64,000 nt of DNA. Source: Prodigiosinella aquatilis (lineage in GTDB: Bacteria > Pseudomonadota > Gammaproteobacteria > Enterobacterales > Enterobacteriaceae). The translations under genes were made by a program, and so were the position numbers. The stretch is from contig CP128857.1 of the NCBI GenBank assembly GCA_030388725.1, positions 2,356,001 to 2,420,000 on the forward strand. Direction: 5' to 3'. The notes beneath the pieces are model-generated. The model was given only the letters and a program-made list of their open reading frames with translations, made no database searches and was not told the origin of the DNA. Positions 54,805 through 63,669 of the stretch are shown one piece after another (within the stretch, counting starts at the first letter, position 1; every line of letters begins with the position of its first letter).

Positions 54805-55625
54805 TGACCAAGCGAAACCCGTTCATTACCTCCATAATCCCGACAGGTAACGATCTGACAAAAACCTTGTTGTTGTAAAAGTTGACGCACTGCTTCACCC
54901 TGTTGCCAACCATGCTCCAGTAGTAACCATCCATCTTCCTGCAGAAAATTTACCGAATGCTTGATGATGATACGTAAATCAGCCATGCCCGATTCGGTTG
55001 CCACCAATGCACTGGCAGGTTCAAATCGGACATCACCCTCAGCGAGATGGTGATCCGATGCATCGATATAAGGTGGGTTGCTGGCAATCAACGTGAATTG
55101 TTGAGACGTAAGAGGGGAAAACCAGTTCCCGGTTAAAAACCGACAATTCGTCAGCCCCAGACGCACAGCATTATGTTGGGCTAACACAACAGCTTCTGGT
55201 TGAATATCAATACCGATAATATCGCAATCTGGACGCTCACTGGCTATAGCCAGCGCAATGGCACCCGTACCAGTACCAAGATCCAGAATGGATGACGGTG
55301 TAACAGGCAGATATCGCAAAGCCTGCTCCACCAGACATTCTGTATCTGGCCGAGGAATCAGCGTGGCTGGTGAAACAGACAGCGGCAATGACCAAAACTC
55401 CTTCTCACCGGTCAGATAAGCAATCGGTTCACCTTTTACCCGCCGCGCCAGTAGCATATCCAACCGCTGGTGCTGTTCTACCGTCAATTGGGTTTCACCA
55501 AAAGCCAGTAAAAATGTCTGCCGTTTGCCAGTAACGAAACCAAGTAAAATCTCTGCATCCCGCTTCGGACTTTCACTGCCAGAGAGTTGTGCGATGGCCT
55601 GAGCCAGCCAGCATTGATAATCCAT
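54759..55625 (-). CDS. prmC: Release factor N5-glutamine methyltransferase PrmC (HemK)
   Basis: 288 residues. N-terminal helical domain (LAQAIAQLSGSESPKRDAEI) and Rossmann methyltransferase with motif I SILDLGTGTGAIALAIASER and the substrate motif IASNPPYID (NPPY). It methylates the Gln of the GGQ motif in release factors RF1 and RF2. The family normally ends shortly after NERVSLG-x-Y; here about 13 extra residues (QWTKPGTNALSSAIV) follow, read from sirB2 sequence after a deletion that removed the normal stop. The core is complete, so the enzyme is probably active. Starts on the base where prfA ends (TGATG-type overlap). Confidence 0.95.
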   Translation of the reverse strand: MDYQCWLAQAIAQLSGSESPKRDAEILLGFVTGKRQTFLLAFGETQLTVEQHQRLDMLLARRVKGEPIAYLTGEKEFWSLPLSVSPATLIPRPDTECLVEQALRYLPVTPSSILDLGTGTGAIALAIASERPDCDIIGIDIQPEAVVLAQHNAVRLGLTNCRFLTGNWFSPLTSQQFTLIASNPPYIDASDHHLAEGDVRFEPASALVATESGMADLRIIIKHSVNFLQEDGWLLLEHGWQQGEAVRQLLQQQGFCQIVTCRDYGGNERVSLGQWTKPGTNALSSAIV

Positions 55626-56708
55626 TACTCTTGCTCTGAAAGCGCAGCCAACTGGTCAGCCTGATATTCCTGCACAATCGGCTGGATCAGCATTTCCAGC
55701 TTGCCTTCCATCGCTTCATCCAACCGATATAACGTCAAGTTGATGCGATGATCGGTCACCCTTCCCTGTGGGAAGTTATATGTCCGAATTCGATCTGAAC
55801 GATCGCCGCTCCCCAGCAGATTACGTCGTGTGGAAGCCTCTTCCTGATGGCGTTTTTGCATTTCAGCCGCACGAATACGGGCACCCAACACTGACAACGC
55901 CTTGGCTTTATTTTTATGTTGTGAACGTTCATCCTGACATTCCACCACGATACCGGTCGGAATATGCGTAATACGGATAGCAGAGTCTGTCGTGTTGACG
56001 TGCTGCCCCCCCCGCCCCTGAAGAACGGAAAGTATCGATGCGTAAATCCGCCGGGCTGATTTCCGGCAACTCAGCCTCTGGAACTTCCGGCATGACCGCC
56101 ACAGTGCAGGCCGACGTATGAATACGGCCCTGAGATTCTGTGGCCGGGACCCGTTGCACACGATGTCCACCGGACTCAAACTTCAGTTGTCCGTATGCTC
56201 CCTCACCAATAACTTTGGCAATTACTTCTTTATAACCGCCATGCTCGCCGTCACTGGCGCTCATGATTTCCACTTTCCAACGGCATGACTCAGCGTAGCG
56301 GCTATACATGCGGAATAAATCACCAGCAAAAAGAGCGGCTTCGTCACCACCAGTACCCGCTCGAATTTCCAGAAAGCAGCCACGTTCATCATCAGGATCC
56401 TTGGGCAGGAGCAGAACTTGCAACTCTTGCTCCATTACTTCACCTGAAACTTTTGCGTCTTTAAGTTCTTCCTGTGCCATCTCTCGCATTTCCGGATCGT
56501 CTAGCATCATCTCCGCTGTGGCGACATCGTCCTGCGCTTGCTGCCAACGCTGAAAACAACGAGTAATATCAGTAAGTTGTGAATACTCACGGGATAACGT
56601 CCGGAAACGGTCCATATCGGCAGTAACAGTAGGTTCACCAAGCAACGCCTGGAGTTCTTCATGGCGCTCTTGTAACGCTTCCAGTTTGGCAACAATAGAA
56701 GGCTTCAT
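55625..56708 (-). CDS. prfA: Peptide chain release factor 1, frameshifted at the GGQ motif in this sequence
   Basis: The minus strand from 56708 reads a perfect RF1 (MKPSIVAKLEALQERHEELQ at the start; SSGAGG) up to a C8 run at 56006-56013 on the plus strand. There the frame is lost; with one C removed it goes on as GGQHVNTTDSAIRITHIPTG to LAALSEQE at 55625, in total 360 residues, exactly the E. coli size. The lost position lies in the catalytic GGQ itself. RF1 is essential (it reads UAA and UAG), so an extra base in the homopolymer is most likely a sequencing error. The gene is between hemA and prmC. Confidence 0.93.
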
Positions 56709-56750
56709 GCGTGATGTTAAATCCTGTTTGAATATAAAGAGAAAAGAATG

Positions 56751-58008
56751 CTAATCCAGTCCGAGGCTGTCACGCAAAATCTGCAAACGATCAAGATCGC
56801 CATTGCGGGCAGCCTGCTGGAGAGATTTGGTAGGAGCATGAATCAGGCGATTTGTCAGGCGGTATGTCAATTCCTGCACAATGGATTCAACATCGCCGCC
56901 TTGTTGGATTGCCACCATGGCTTTCATTGTCATTTCTGCACGTAAGCTATCTGCCTGAGCTCGATAATCACGAATGGTTTCAACAGCCGACTGCGCCCGC
57001 AGCCAGGCCATAAACTCTGAACTTTCCTGTTGGACAATAGACTCAGCCTGGACGGCGGCAGCCTTACGCTGCGCCAGGTTATGCTGAATGATCGCTTGCA
57101 GGTCGTCCACACTGTAAAGATAGATATTAGGCAGTTTCCCTACTTCCGGTTCGATATCCCGCGGAACAGCAATATCCACCATCAACATGGGTTGGTTACG
57201 TCGCGCCTTTAATGTCCTTTCCATCATACCTTTGCCAATGATGGGCAGCGTACTGGCCGTGGAAGTGATTACGATATTGGCATACGCCAACTGTTCACCC
57301 AATTCCGCCAGTGTAATAACTTCCGCCCCCACTTCATTAGCCAATGCCTGGGCCCGCTCACGAGTACGATTGGCAATAACCATGCGTTTTACCCGATGCT
57401 CTCGCAGATGACGGGCAACCAGCTCAATAGTTTCGCCCGCCCCCACCAGCAGAACATTGACCTCAGCCAGTGATTCGAAAATCTGACGGGCAAGTGTACA
57501 GGCAGCAAACGCAACAGACACAGCACTGCTACCGATATCCGTTTCGGTACGTACTCGTTTTGCTACGGTAAAGGATTTTTGAAATAACCGTTCAAGTTCA
57601 CCAGAAAGAGAGTGTTCACGCTGTGATTCTGCAAACGCCTTTTTCACCTGGCCCAGAATTTGTGGCTCACCCAACACCAGGGAGTCCAATCCGCTGGCGA
57701 CGCGCATCAGATGACTGACTGCAGCATTGTTTTCATGCCAGTAGACACTTTCTTGCACGTCATCCCGGTCTAGCTTGTGGTATTCACATAGCCAGTTGAT
57801 TAACTGTTCACGCTGGTTTTCCCGATCCTCAACACTGAGATATAACTCGGTACGGTTACATGTAGACAGCAGCACGCCCCCCCTGCACCAGCGGTTGCTG
57901 TAACAGGCTATGTAACGCCTGCCCCAGAGTATCTGGCGAGAAGGCTACACGTTCTCGCAGAGAAACAGGTGCAGTTTTATGATTAATACCAAGCGCAAGC
58001 AGGGTCAT
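56751..58008 (-). CDS. hemA: Glutamyl-tRNA reductase, frameshifted near its N-terminus in this sequence
   Basis: From ATG 58008 the minus strand reads MTLLALGINHKTAPVSLRER and on to QQPLVQGG, then hits a C7 run at 57877-57883 (plus strand). With one C removed it continues VLLSTCNRTELYLSVEDRE, containing the catalytic Cys of STCNRTE, to the end at 56751: 418 residues, the E. coli length. Later motifs include VLVGAGETIELVARHL (NADPH site). The enzyme reduces glutamyl-tRNA to glutamate semialdehyde, the first step of haem synthesis. Probably intact in the living strain; the same kind of run error as in prfA. Confidence 0.94.
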
Positions 58009-58218
58009 GGATAGTTCTGAGTAATACCGATGTTAGTATGGGTTTCATCTGTTAAGCATTCTACTTGATGCAGACAAGCAAGAAAAGCGACACTACATGC
58101 CTCTCGTTATTCGAAATTATATCTGACGGGTAAAATAACAATGATTGACGCTAAGGACCAAGCCCGTTAGCGTGACGTATTGTTATGACCCCATCATGCT
58201 TTATAGGACAATAGTAAT

Positions 58219-58842
58219 ATGACCATAAAACCCGTCCGTTGCCTGCGGTTACTGCCATTGGCCTGTCTGTTACTGACAGCCTGTAGCCTTACTCAACCCA
58301 ACGTTCCGGGTAAAAGCCCGACCTCACCTCAGTGGCAGGATCACCTGAGCAAGGTACAGCATTTGACCCAATATCAAACACGCGGATCCTTTGCCTATAT
58401 CTCTAATAGGAAGAAACTTTATGCCCGATTCTTCCTACAGCAATTCTCACCCCAACGCTATCGCCTGCTGCTGACCAGCCCGTTAGGTAGCACCGAGCTG
58501 GAACTGAGAGCTCAACCTGAAAATGTGCAGATTATCGACAGTCAAGGTAAGCGCTATGTGGGGAAAGATGCGGAATATATGGTACAGCAACTGACTGGCA
58601 TGGCGATTCCACTCGACAGCCTGCGTCAATGGATGCTCGGTATCCCGGGAGACGCCCAGGATTATTCACTGGATGATCATTACCTGCTGCGTAACCTCAC
58701 GTATCATCAGGGGAATCAACGCTGGAATGTCACTTATCTGGGGTATATGCAAGACAGCATTCCGCCGTTGCCACAAAGTCTGGAACTGACACAGGGTGAA
58801 CAACGCATCAAACTCAAGATGGATAACTGGACGGTTCAGTAA
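58219..58842 (+). CDS. lolB: Outer-membrane lipoprotein insertase LolB
   Basis: 207 residues, lipoprotein signal with lipobox L19-T-A-C22 followed by SLTQP. The half-barrel fold shows TRGSFAYISNRKKLYARFFL, LLLTSPLGSTELELRAQPEN and the SLRQWMLGIPG segment, all typical of LolB. It receives lipoproteins from periplasmic LolA and inserts them into the outer membrane; essential. Divergent from hemA and directly followed by ispE, with no gap between stop and start. Confidence 0.97.
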   Translation: MTIKPVRCLRLLPLACLLLTACSLTQPNVPGKSPTSPQWQDHLSKVQHLTQYQTRGSFAYISNRKKLYARFFLQQFSPQRYRLLLTSPLGSTELELRAQPENVQIIDSQGKRYVGKDAEYMVQQLTGMAIPLDSLRQWMLGIPGDAQDYSLDDHYLLRNLTYHQGNQRWNVTYLGYMQDSIPPLPQSLELTQGEQRIKLKMDNWTVQ

Positions 58843-59718
58843 GTGACATATTCACTGGATAATCAATGGCCTTCCCCTGCCAAGCTAAATTTGTTTCTGT
58901 ACATCACCGGACGGCGTGCCGATGGCTATCATAATCTACAAACGTTGTTTCAATTTTTGAATTGTGGTGACACTGTCACCATTACGCCACGTCAGGATAG
59001 CATTATTAAACTCCTCACCCCAATTATCGGGGTACCGGACGAGCAAAATCTGATAATCCGTGCGGCAACCCTGTTACAACGTTACGGTCAACGACATGGA
59101 CTGCCCGTGGGGGGAGCCGATATCGCCATTGAAAAACGGCTGCCTATGGGTGGCGGACTGGGTGGCGGTTCATCCAATGCCGCCACTATCCTGGTGGCAC
59201 TAAACCATCTATGGCAATGTGGATTAAATCGCACCACGCTGGCAGAGATTGGCTTGACGCTGGGAGCAGATGTGCCAGTCTTTGTTCACGGTTATGCCGC
59301 TTTTGCTGAAGGTGTGGGAGAGAAACTCACCCCCGCGTCACCACCGGAAAAATGGTATTTGGTCGCCCACCCGGGCATTAATATTCCTACACCACTCATT
59401 TTCAACGATCCTGACCTAAAACGTGACTCTCCCGTTTGTCCGCTGGAGGCACGGTTAAAGCAGACTTTCGTCAATGATTGTGAACCTATTGCAAGAAAAC
59501 GTTTTCGTGAGGTTGAACAGCTACTTTCATGGCTGTTAGAATACGCCCCGGCGCGCCTGACTGGCACTGGTGCTTGTGTGTTTGCTGAATTCGACACTGA
59601 GTCTGCTGCTCGTCAGGTGCTTGACCGGGCCCCGGGATGGCTGAATGGCTTTGTCGCACAAGGTGTTAACATTTCACCTTTGCAACGCACGCTTTCCGGG
59701 CAACTCGAGGGTCGCTAA
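58843..59718 (+). CDS. ispE: 4-diphosphocytidyl-2-C-methyl-D-erythritol kinase
   Basis: 291 residues from a GTG start directly after the lolB stop (TAAGTG). GHMP kinase: WPSPAKLNLFLYITGRRADGYH at the start, ATP-binding glycine motif LPMGGGLGGGSSNAATIL, C-terminal LTGTGACVFAEF. It phosphorylates CDP-methylerythritol in the non-mevalonate isoprenoid pathway, cytosolic and essential. Co-transcribed with lolB. Confidence 0.97.
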   Translation: MTYSLDNQWPSPAKLNLFLYITGRRADGYHNLQTLFQFLNCGDTVTITPRQDSIIKLLTPIIGVPDEQNLIIRAATLLQRYGQRHGLPVGGADIAIEKRLPMGGGLGGGSSNAATILVALNHLWQCGLNRTTLAEIGLTLGADVPVFVHGYAAFAEGVGEKLTPASPPEKWYLVAHPGINIPTPLIFNDPDLKRDSPVCPLEARLKQTFVNDCEPIARKRFREVEQLLSWLLEYAPARLTGTGACVFAEFDTESAARQVLDRAPGWLNGFVAQGVNISPLQRTLSGQLEGR

Positions 59719-59746
59719 AAAACCACCGGCATCAGTGGTCTTTTAA
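59716..59746 (+). terminator. Weak terminator-like hairpin between ispE and prs
   Basis: ACCAC / GTGGT 5-bp stem with an 8-base loop, followed by CTTTTAA, right after the ispE stop. Likely partial termination before the prs promoter. Confidence 0.5.
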
Positions 59747-59849
59747 CGCCTTTATTCCTACACCCGTATGCATATTGTATCTGCGTGACATGCACCCCGG
59801 TTTCACGCCGATATGGTATTTCTCTGGACGCAAGCCTGAGGTTCTTCTC

Positions 59850-60797
59850 GTGCCTGATATGAAGCTTTTTGCTGGTAACGCCATCCCGGAACTAGCACAA
59901 CGTATTGCCAACCGTTTGTACACTAGCCTTGGCGACGCCGCTGTTGGTCGTTTTAGTGACGGTGAAGTCAGCGTGCAAATTAACGAAAATGTACGCGGTG
60001 GTGATATATTCATCATCCAGTCCACCTGTGCACCCACCAATGATAACCTGATGGAACTGGTTGTCATGGTCGATGCCCTGCGCCGCGCTTCTGCGGGACG
60101 TATCACTGCGGTTATTCCCTACTTCGGATATGCACGCCAGGACCGTCGTGTACGTTCTGCCCGTGTGCCGATTACAGCCAAAGTGGTTGCCGACTTTCTC
60201 TCTAGCGTAGGTGTTGACCGGGTACTTACGGTTGATCTTCACGCTGAACAGATCCAAGGTTTCTTTGATGTCCCTGTGGATAATGTTTTCGGTAGCCCGA
60301 TCCTTCTTGAAGATATGCTGCAACAGGATCTGAATAATCCTATTGTGGTTTCTCCGGATATTGGTGGTGTGGTACGTGCCCGCGCTATCGCCAAACTGCT
60401 GAACGATACCGACATGGCTATCATCGACAAGCGTCGTCCCCGCGCTAATGTTTCCCAGGTAATGCACATCATCGGTGACGTCGCCGGTCGTGACTGCATC
60501 CTGGTTGACGACATGATCGACACTGGCGGAACACTGTGCAAAGCAGCCGAAGCTCTGAAAGAACGCGGTGCCAAGCGTGTATTTGCTTACGCCACGCACC
60601 CAATTTTCTCCGGCAATGCCTATGACAACATCAAGAGTTCGGTTATTGATGAAGTTATTGTCTGCGATACCATCCCGTTGACTGACAAAATCAAATCTTT
60701 ACCGAATGTACGCATGTTGACGTTGTCTGGCATGCTGGCGGAAGCGATTCGCCGCATCAGTAATGAAGAATCTATTTCTGCCATGTTTGAACATTAA
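59850..60797 (+). CDS. prs: Ribose-phosphate pyrophosphokinase
   Basis: 315 residues from GTG 59850 (VPDMKLFAGNA), the same start and length as in E. coli; the frame is open 25 codons further upstream without a ribosome site. PRPP synthase motifs are complete: YFGYARQDRRVRSARVPITA with the flexible-loop residues, DLHAEQIQGFF and the PRPP-binding loop LVDDMIDTGGTL. Makes PRPP from ribose 5-phosphate and ATP for nucleotides, His and Trp. A long leader separates it from ispE, as known for prs. Confidence 0.98.
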   Translation: MPDMKLFAGNAIPELAQRIANRLYTSLGDAAVGRFSDGEVSVQINENVRGGDIFIIQSTCAPTNDNLMELVVMVDALRRASAGRITAVIPYFGYARQDRRVRSARVPITAKVVADFLSSVGVDRVLTVDLHAEQIQGFFDVPVDNVFGSPILLEDMLQQDLNNPIVVSPDIGGVVRARAIAKLLNDTDMAIIDKRRPRANVSQVMHIIGDVAGRDCILVDDMIDTGGTLCKAAEALKERGAKRVFAYATHPIFSGNAYDNIKSSVIDEVIVCDTIPLTDKIKSLPNVRMLTLSGMLAEAIRRISNEESISAMFEH

Positions 60798-60819
60798 GTC
60801 AACACGATAAGCAGAAAAA

Positions 60820-60852
60820 AACGCTACCAGTTTATCGGTGGCGTTTTTGTTT
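60820..60852 (+). terminator. Intrinsic terminator after prs
   Basis: ACGCTACC / GGTGGCGT stem (one wobble pair), loop AGTTTATC, flanked by A-run before and TTTTTG then TTTTT after. Confidence 0.92.
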
Positions 60853-61015
60853 TTATAATTATTTTCAATAAATTATTAAACGATGTAATTGGCTGTAAGG
60901 TTGTAAATAGAAAAAAGCAACAACCCAACAGACTAAAAATAAAGAGATAATAAAAAACCGTTATAGTCTTGTGGATTTTTATTACCTCACAGCCGACATG
61001 ATTTTATTACCATAA

Positions 61016-61282
61016 TTAATGATTTTGCCGGCGGCAACGTTTATCAAAATGCTTTACCCACCAATAGCGGTCAGCTACATGCTCCCTGCCACTGACACGA
61101 GCCCCCACCAACCATAAAATGGCTCCGACGAAAATAGCTATCAGTTCAACGTAATTTGAGGCGCCGGGCAAATCCAACTTAGGCAACTGGCCAATGATAG
61201 AATAAGCGATCCCCAGGATCATCAGTAGCATACCCAACCCCATAAATATGTTACCTACAGCTACAGAATGTTTATGTTTCAT
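61016..61282 (-). CDS. ychH: Small inner-membrane stress protein YchH
   Basis: 88 residues (E. coli 92), DUF2583. Two membrane helices: VGNIFMGLGMLLMILGIAYS and LIAIFVGAILWLVGARV, then a conserved basic cytosolic tail ADRYWWVKHFDKRCRR. Linked in E. coli to stress and biofilm. It is convergent with prs and divergent from pth, the E. coli order. Confidence 0.93.
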   Translation of the reverse strand: MKHKHSVAVGNIFMGLGMLLMILGIAYSIIGQLPKLDLPGASNYVELIAIFVGAILWLVGARVSGREHVADRYWWVKHFDKRCRRQNH

Positions 61283-61644
61283 ATTTCACCTCCAGAAATA
61301 TCTGTGGAAATAATGAGGATGTCGCTGCATTCCATTACTATTCTTTGTAATTATAGACATAATCCCTATTGACATTGAGTGAAAGGTCACAGATAAAAAA
61401 CAAATTCCGTACGCATGTTAAACAATAAACACAAGTCAATAATAACCAAGCGATACCTGCCATCTATCAAGTTGCAGGCACGCAGGTTATGCTCAGTTAC
61501 TCGCTTATCCCTGCGCTTCGCTTCTTTCTCTTGCAAACATCGCCGATACTTGGTGATTGCCAGGTTGTCCGTGTAAACTAACGCACCCGTTTTAGTGACT
61601 TTACTCTGCGTTACGGCATGTAACGCGTAATCTGGAACTGTATT
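61283..61644. other. Divergent promoter region between ychH and pth
   Basis: About 360 bases with no convincing gene. Carries the promoters of ychH and of the pth-ychF operon. The stretch 61450-61640 is richer in G+C than the rest and shows no frame with a proper start. No RNA gene or operator recognised. Confidence 0.4.
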
Positions 61645-62235
61645 GTGAGCAGCATCAAACTCATTGTGGGGCTGGCAAATCCGGGCGCTGAATATGCCGC
61701 GACCCGTCATAACGCTGGCGCCTGGTACGTTGACCGTCTGGCAGAATCCCACCGTCAGCCGCTCAAAGAAGAAAGCAAGTTCTTCGGTTACACCTCACGT
61801 CTGACACTTGCCGGGCACGACATCCGCTTATTGGTACCTACCACTTTCATGAACTTGAGTGGCAAAGCGGTTACAGCGATGGCAACGTTTTATCGCATTC
61901 AACCAGATGAAATTCTGGTCGCCCATGACGAACTGGATTTATTGCCAGGGATTGCCAAACTGAAACTAGGTGGCGGCCATGGTGGTCATAACGGTTTGAA
62001 AGACATTATCAATAAGTTGGGAAACAATCCCAATTTCCACCGTTTACGGATCGGTATTGGCCATCCGGGTGATAAAAATAAAGTGGTTGGTTTTGTTCTT
62101 GGTAAGCCGCCTGTCAGTGAACAGTCGCTGATTGATCAGGCGATTGACGAAGCTATCTACTGCACGGATATTCTGTTGAAAGAAAACATGACCAAAGCAA
62201 TGAACCGTCTGCACGCCTTTAAAGCGTCATTATAG
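61645..62235 (+). CDS. pth: Peptidyl-tRNA hydrolase
   Basis: 196 residues from GTG 61645, the usual length. Signature motifs: IKLIVGLANPGAEYAATRHNAGAW with the catalytic His20-region Asn/His, LLVPTTFMNLSGKAV, LVAHDELDL with the catalytic Asp, KLGGGHGGHNGLKDI and RIGIGHPG. It frees peptides from peptidyl-tRNA dropped by ribosomes; essential. Followed by ychF 128 bases on, the standard enterobacterial pair. Confidence 0.97.
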   Translation: MSSIKLIVGLANPGAEYAATRHNAGAWYVDRLAESHRQPLKEESKFFGYTSRLTLAGHDIRLLVPTTFMNLSGKAVTAMATFYRIQPDEILVAHDELDLLPGIAKLKLGGGHGGHNGLKDIINKLGNNPNFHRLRIGIGHPGDKNKVVGFVLGKPPVSEQSLIDQAIDEAIYCTDILLKENMTKAMNRLHAFKASL

Positions 62236-62363
62236 TCATACGGCATGATGACGGCAGATCGAGTTAAAGCATCATTATGTGTATAATTGGCCGGAATATT
62301 TTCATTTTGACAGGCCAATGAATCTAATGGCCTGATTAATAAGTTATTTAAGGTGATATAAAC

Positions 62364-63455
62364 ATGGGATTCAAATGCGGTATTGTTGGGCTGCCTAACG
62401 TCGGTAAATCCACACTGTTCAATGCGCTGACCAAAGCCGGTATCGAAGCGGCCAACTTCCCGTTTTGTACCATCGAGCCAAATACCGGCGTAGTGCCAAT
62501 GCCGGATCCGCGTCTGGAGAAACTGGCAGAGATCGTAAAGCCTCAACGAATACTTCCAACAACGATGGAATTCGTTGATATCGCCGGGTTGGTAAAAGGC
62601 GCATCAAAAGGTGAAGGCCTGGGAAACCAGTTCCTGACGAATATCCGTGAAACCGAAGCCATTGGTCACGTAGTCCGCTGCTTCGAAAATGACAATATCA
62701 TTCACGTTTCAGGAAAAGTGAATCCCGCTGACGACATTGACACAATTAACACCGAGCTGGCGCTGTCAGATCTGGATACGTGTGAACGTGCGATTCACCG
62801 CGTACAGAAAAAAGCCAAAGGTGGCGATAAAGACGCAAAAGTCGAGCTGTCAGCACTGGAAAAATGCTTACCACAGCTGGAAAACGCAAAAATGTTACGA
62901 GCGCTGGATCTGAGCACGGAAGAGAAAGCGGCTATCCGCTATCTGAGTTTCCTGACGCTGAAACCCACCATGTACATCGCTAACGTCAACGAAGATGGGT
63001 TTGAAAACAACCCGTATCTTGATCAAGTTCGTGAGATCGCGGAAAAAGAGGGTTCTGTCGTGGTGCCTGTCTGTGCGGCAGTGGAATCTGATATTGCTGA
63101 ACTTGATGATGACGAACGCGATGAATTTATGGCCGAACTGGGTCTGGAAGAACCGGGACTCAACCGCGTTATCCGCGCTGGTTACGAACTCCTCGAACTA
63201 CAGACCTATTTCACGGCTGGTGTAAAGGAAGTTCGCGCCTGGACCATTCCTGTCGGTGCGACGGCTCCGCAGGCAGCCGGTAAAATTCATACTGATTTCG
63301 AAAAAGGCTTTATCCGCGCCCAGACGATTTCTTATGAGGATTTCATTACTTATAAGGGTGAACAAGGCGCGAAAGAAGCCGGCAAAATGCGCGCCGAAGG
63401 CAAGGAATATGTCGTTAAAGATGGCGATGTTATGAACTTCCTGTTCAACGTCTAA
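62364..63455 (+). CDS. ychF: Redox-regulated ATPase/GTPase YchF (Obg family)
   Basis: 363 residues as in E. coli. P-loop GIVGLPNVGKSTLFNALT at residues 6-23, with the YchF-type switch DIAGLVKGASKGEGLGN, a coiled-coil hairpin (about 130-190), the NVNEDG motif in place of NKxD, which gives preference for ATP, and the C-terminal TGS-like domain (TYFTAGVKEVRAWTI). It associates with ribosomes and negatively affects the oxidative stress response. A strong terminator follows, after which a mobile element begins. Confidence 0.98.
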   Translation: MGFKCGIVGLPNVGKSTLFNALTKAGIEAANFPFCTIEPNTGVVPMPDPRLEKLAEIVKPQRILPTTMEFVDIAGLVKGASKGEGLGNQFLTNIRETEAIGHVVRCFENDNIIHVSGKVNPADDIDTINTELALSDLDTCERAIHRVQKKAKGGDKDAKVELSALEKCLPQLENAKMLRALDLSTEEKAAIRYLSFLTLKPTMYIANVNEDGFENNPYLDQVREIAEKEGSVVVPVCAAVESDIAELDDDERDEFMAELGLEEPGLNRVIRAGYELLELQTYFTAGVKEVRAWTIPVGATAPQAAGKIHTDFEKGFIRAQTISYEDFITYKGEQGAKEAGKMRAEGKEYVVKDGDVMNFLFNV

Positions 63456-63513
63456 TTGGCTTCTGCTGTCTCATGGGATCTCAATGCATCTCATAAAGAT
63501 CACAAAAACCTAT

Positions 63514-63539
63514 AAAATCCACGCAATTGCGTGGATTTT
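63514..63539. terminator. Bidirectional intrinsic terminator after ychF
   Basis: Perfect inverted repeat AAAATCCACGCAA / TTGCGTGGATTTT, hairpin with T-run on the plus strand, about 60 bases after the ychF stop. Confidence 0.92.
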
Positions 63540-63585
63540 TCATTTCATAACGTCTCAAATGGTTTCGTAGAAGCGCAGCTAAAAT

Positions 63586-63641
63586 TGAGTACATAGGTGA
63601 GTACAACAAGCCTTCATCTTCATTTTAGGTGGGTACAACAA
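63586..63641 (+). repeat. Short direct repeats before the integrase gene (possible arm or att sites)
   Basis: AGGTGAGTACAACAA at 63595-63609 and AGGTGGGTACAACAA at 63627-63641 differ at one base and lie 32 bases apart. A partial third copy TGAGTACA is at 63586-63593. They end 28 bases before the integrase ATG, where integrases of integrative elements have arm-type or core sites. Confidence 0.6.
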
Positions 63642-63669
63642 CGGTATAAGAAATAGACAAGGACTCGCT

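Noticed and set aside
54671..54934. Minus-strand frame of 87 codons across the prmC end
   Set aside because: It is a shadow of the prmC frame with Cys/Trp-rich, protein-unlike sequence.
56006..56013. Programmed frameshift in prfA
   Set aside because: Programmed frameshifting is known for prfB, not prfA; here there is no internal stop with Shine-Dalgarno-like stimulator, and the same kind of run defect breaks hemA, so an error is simpler.
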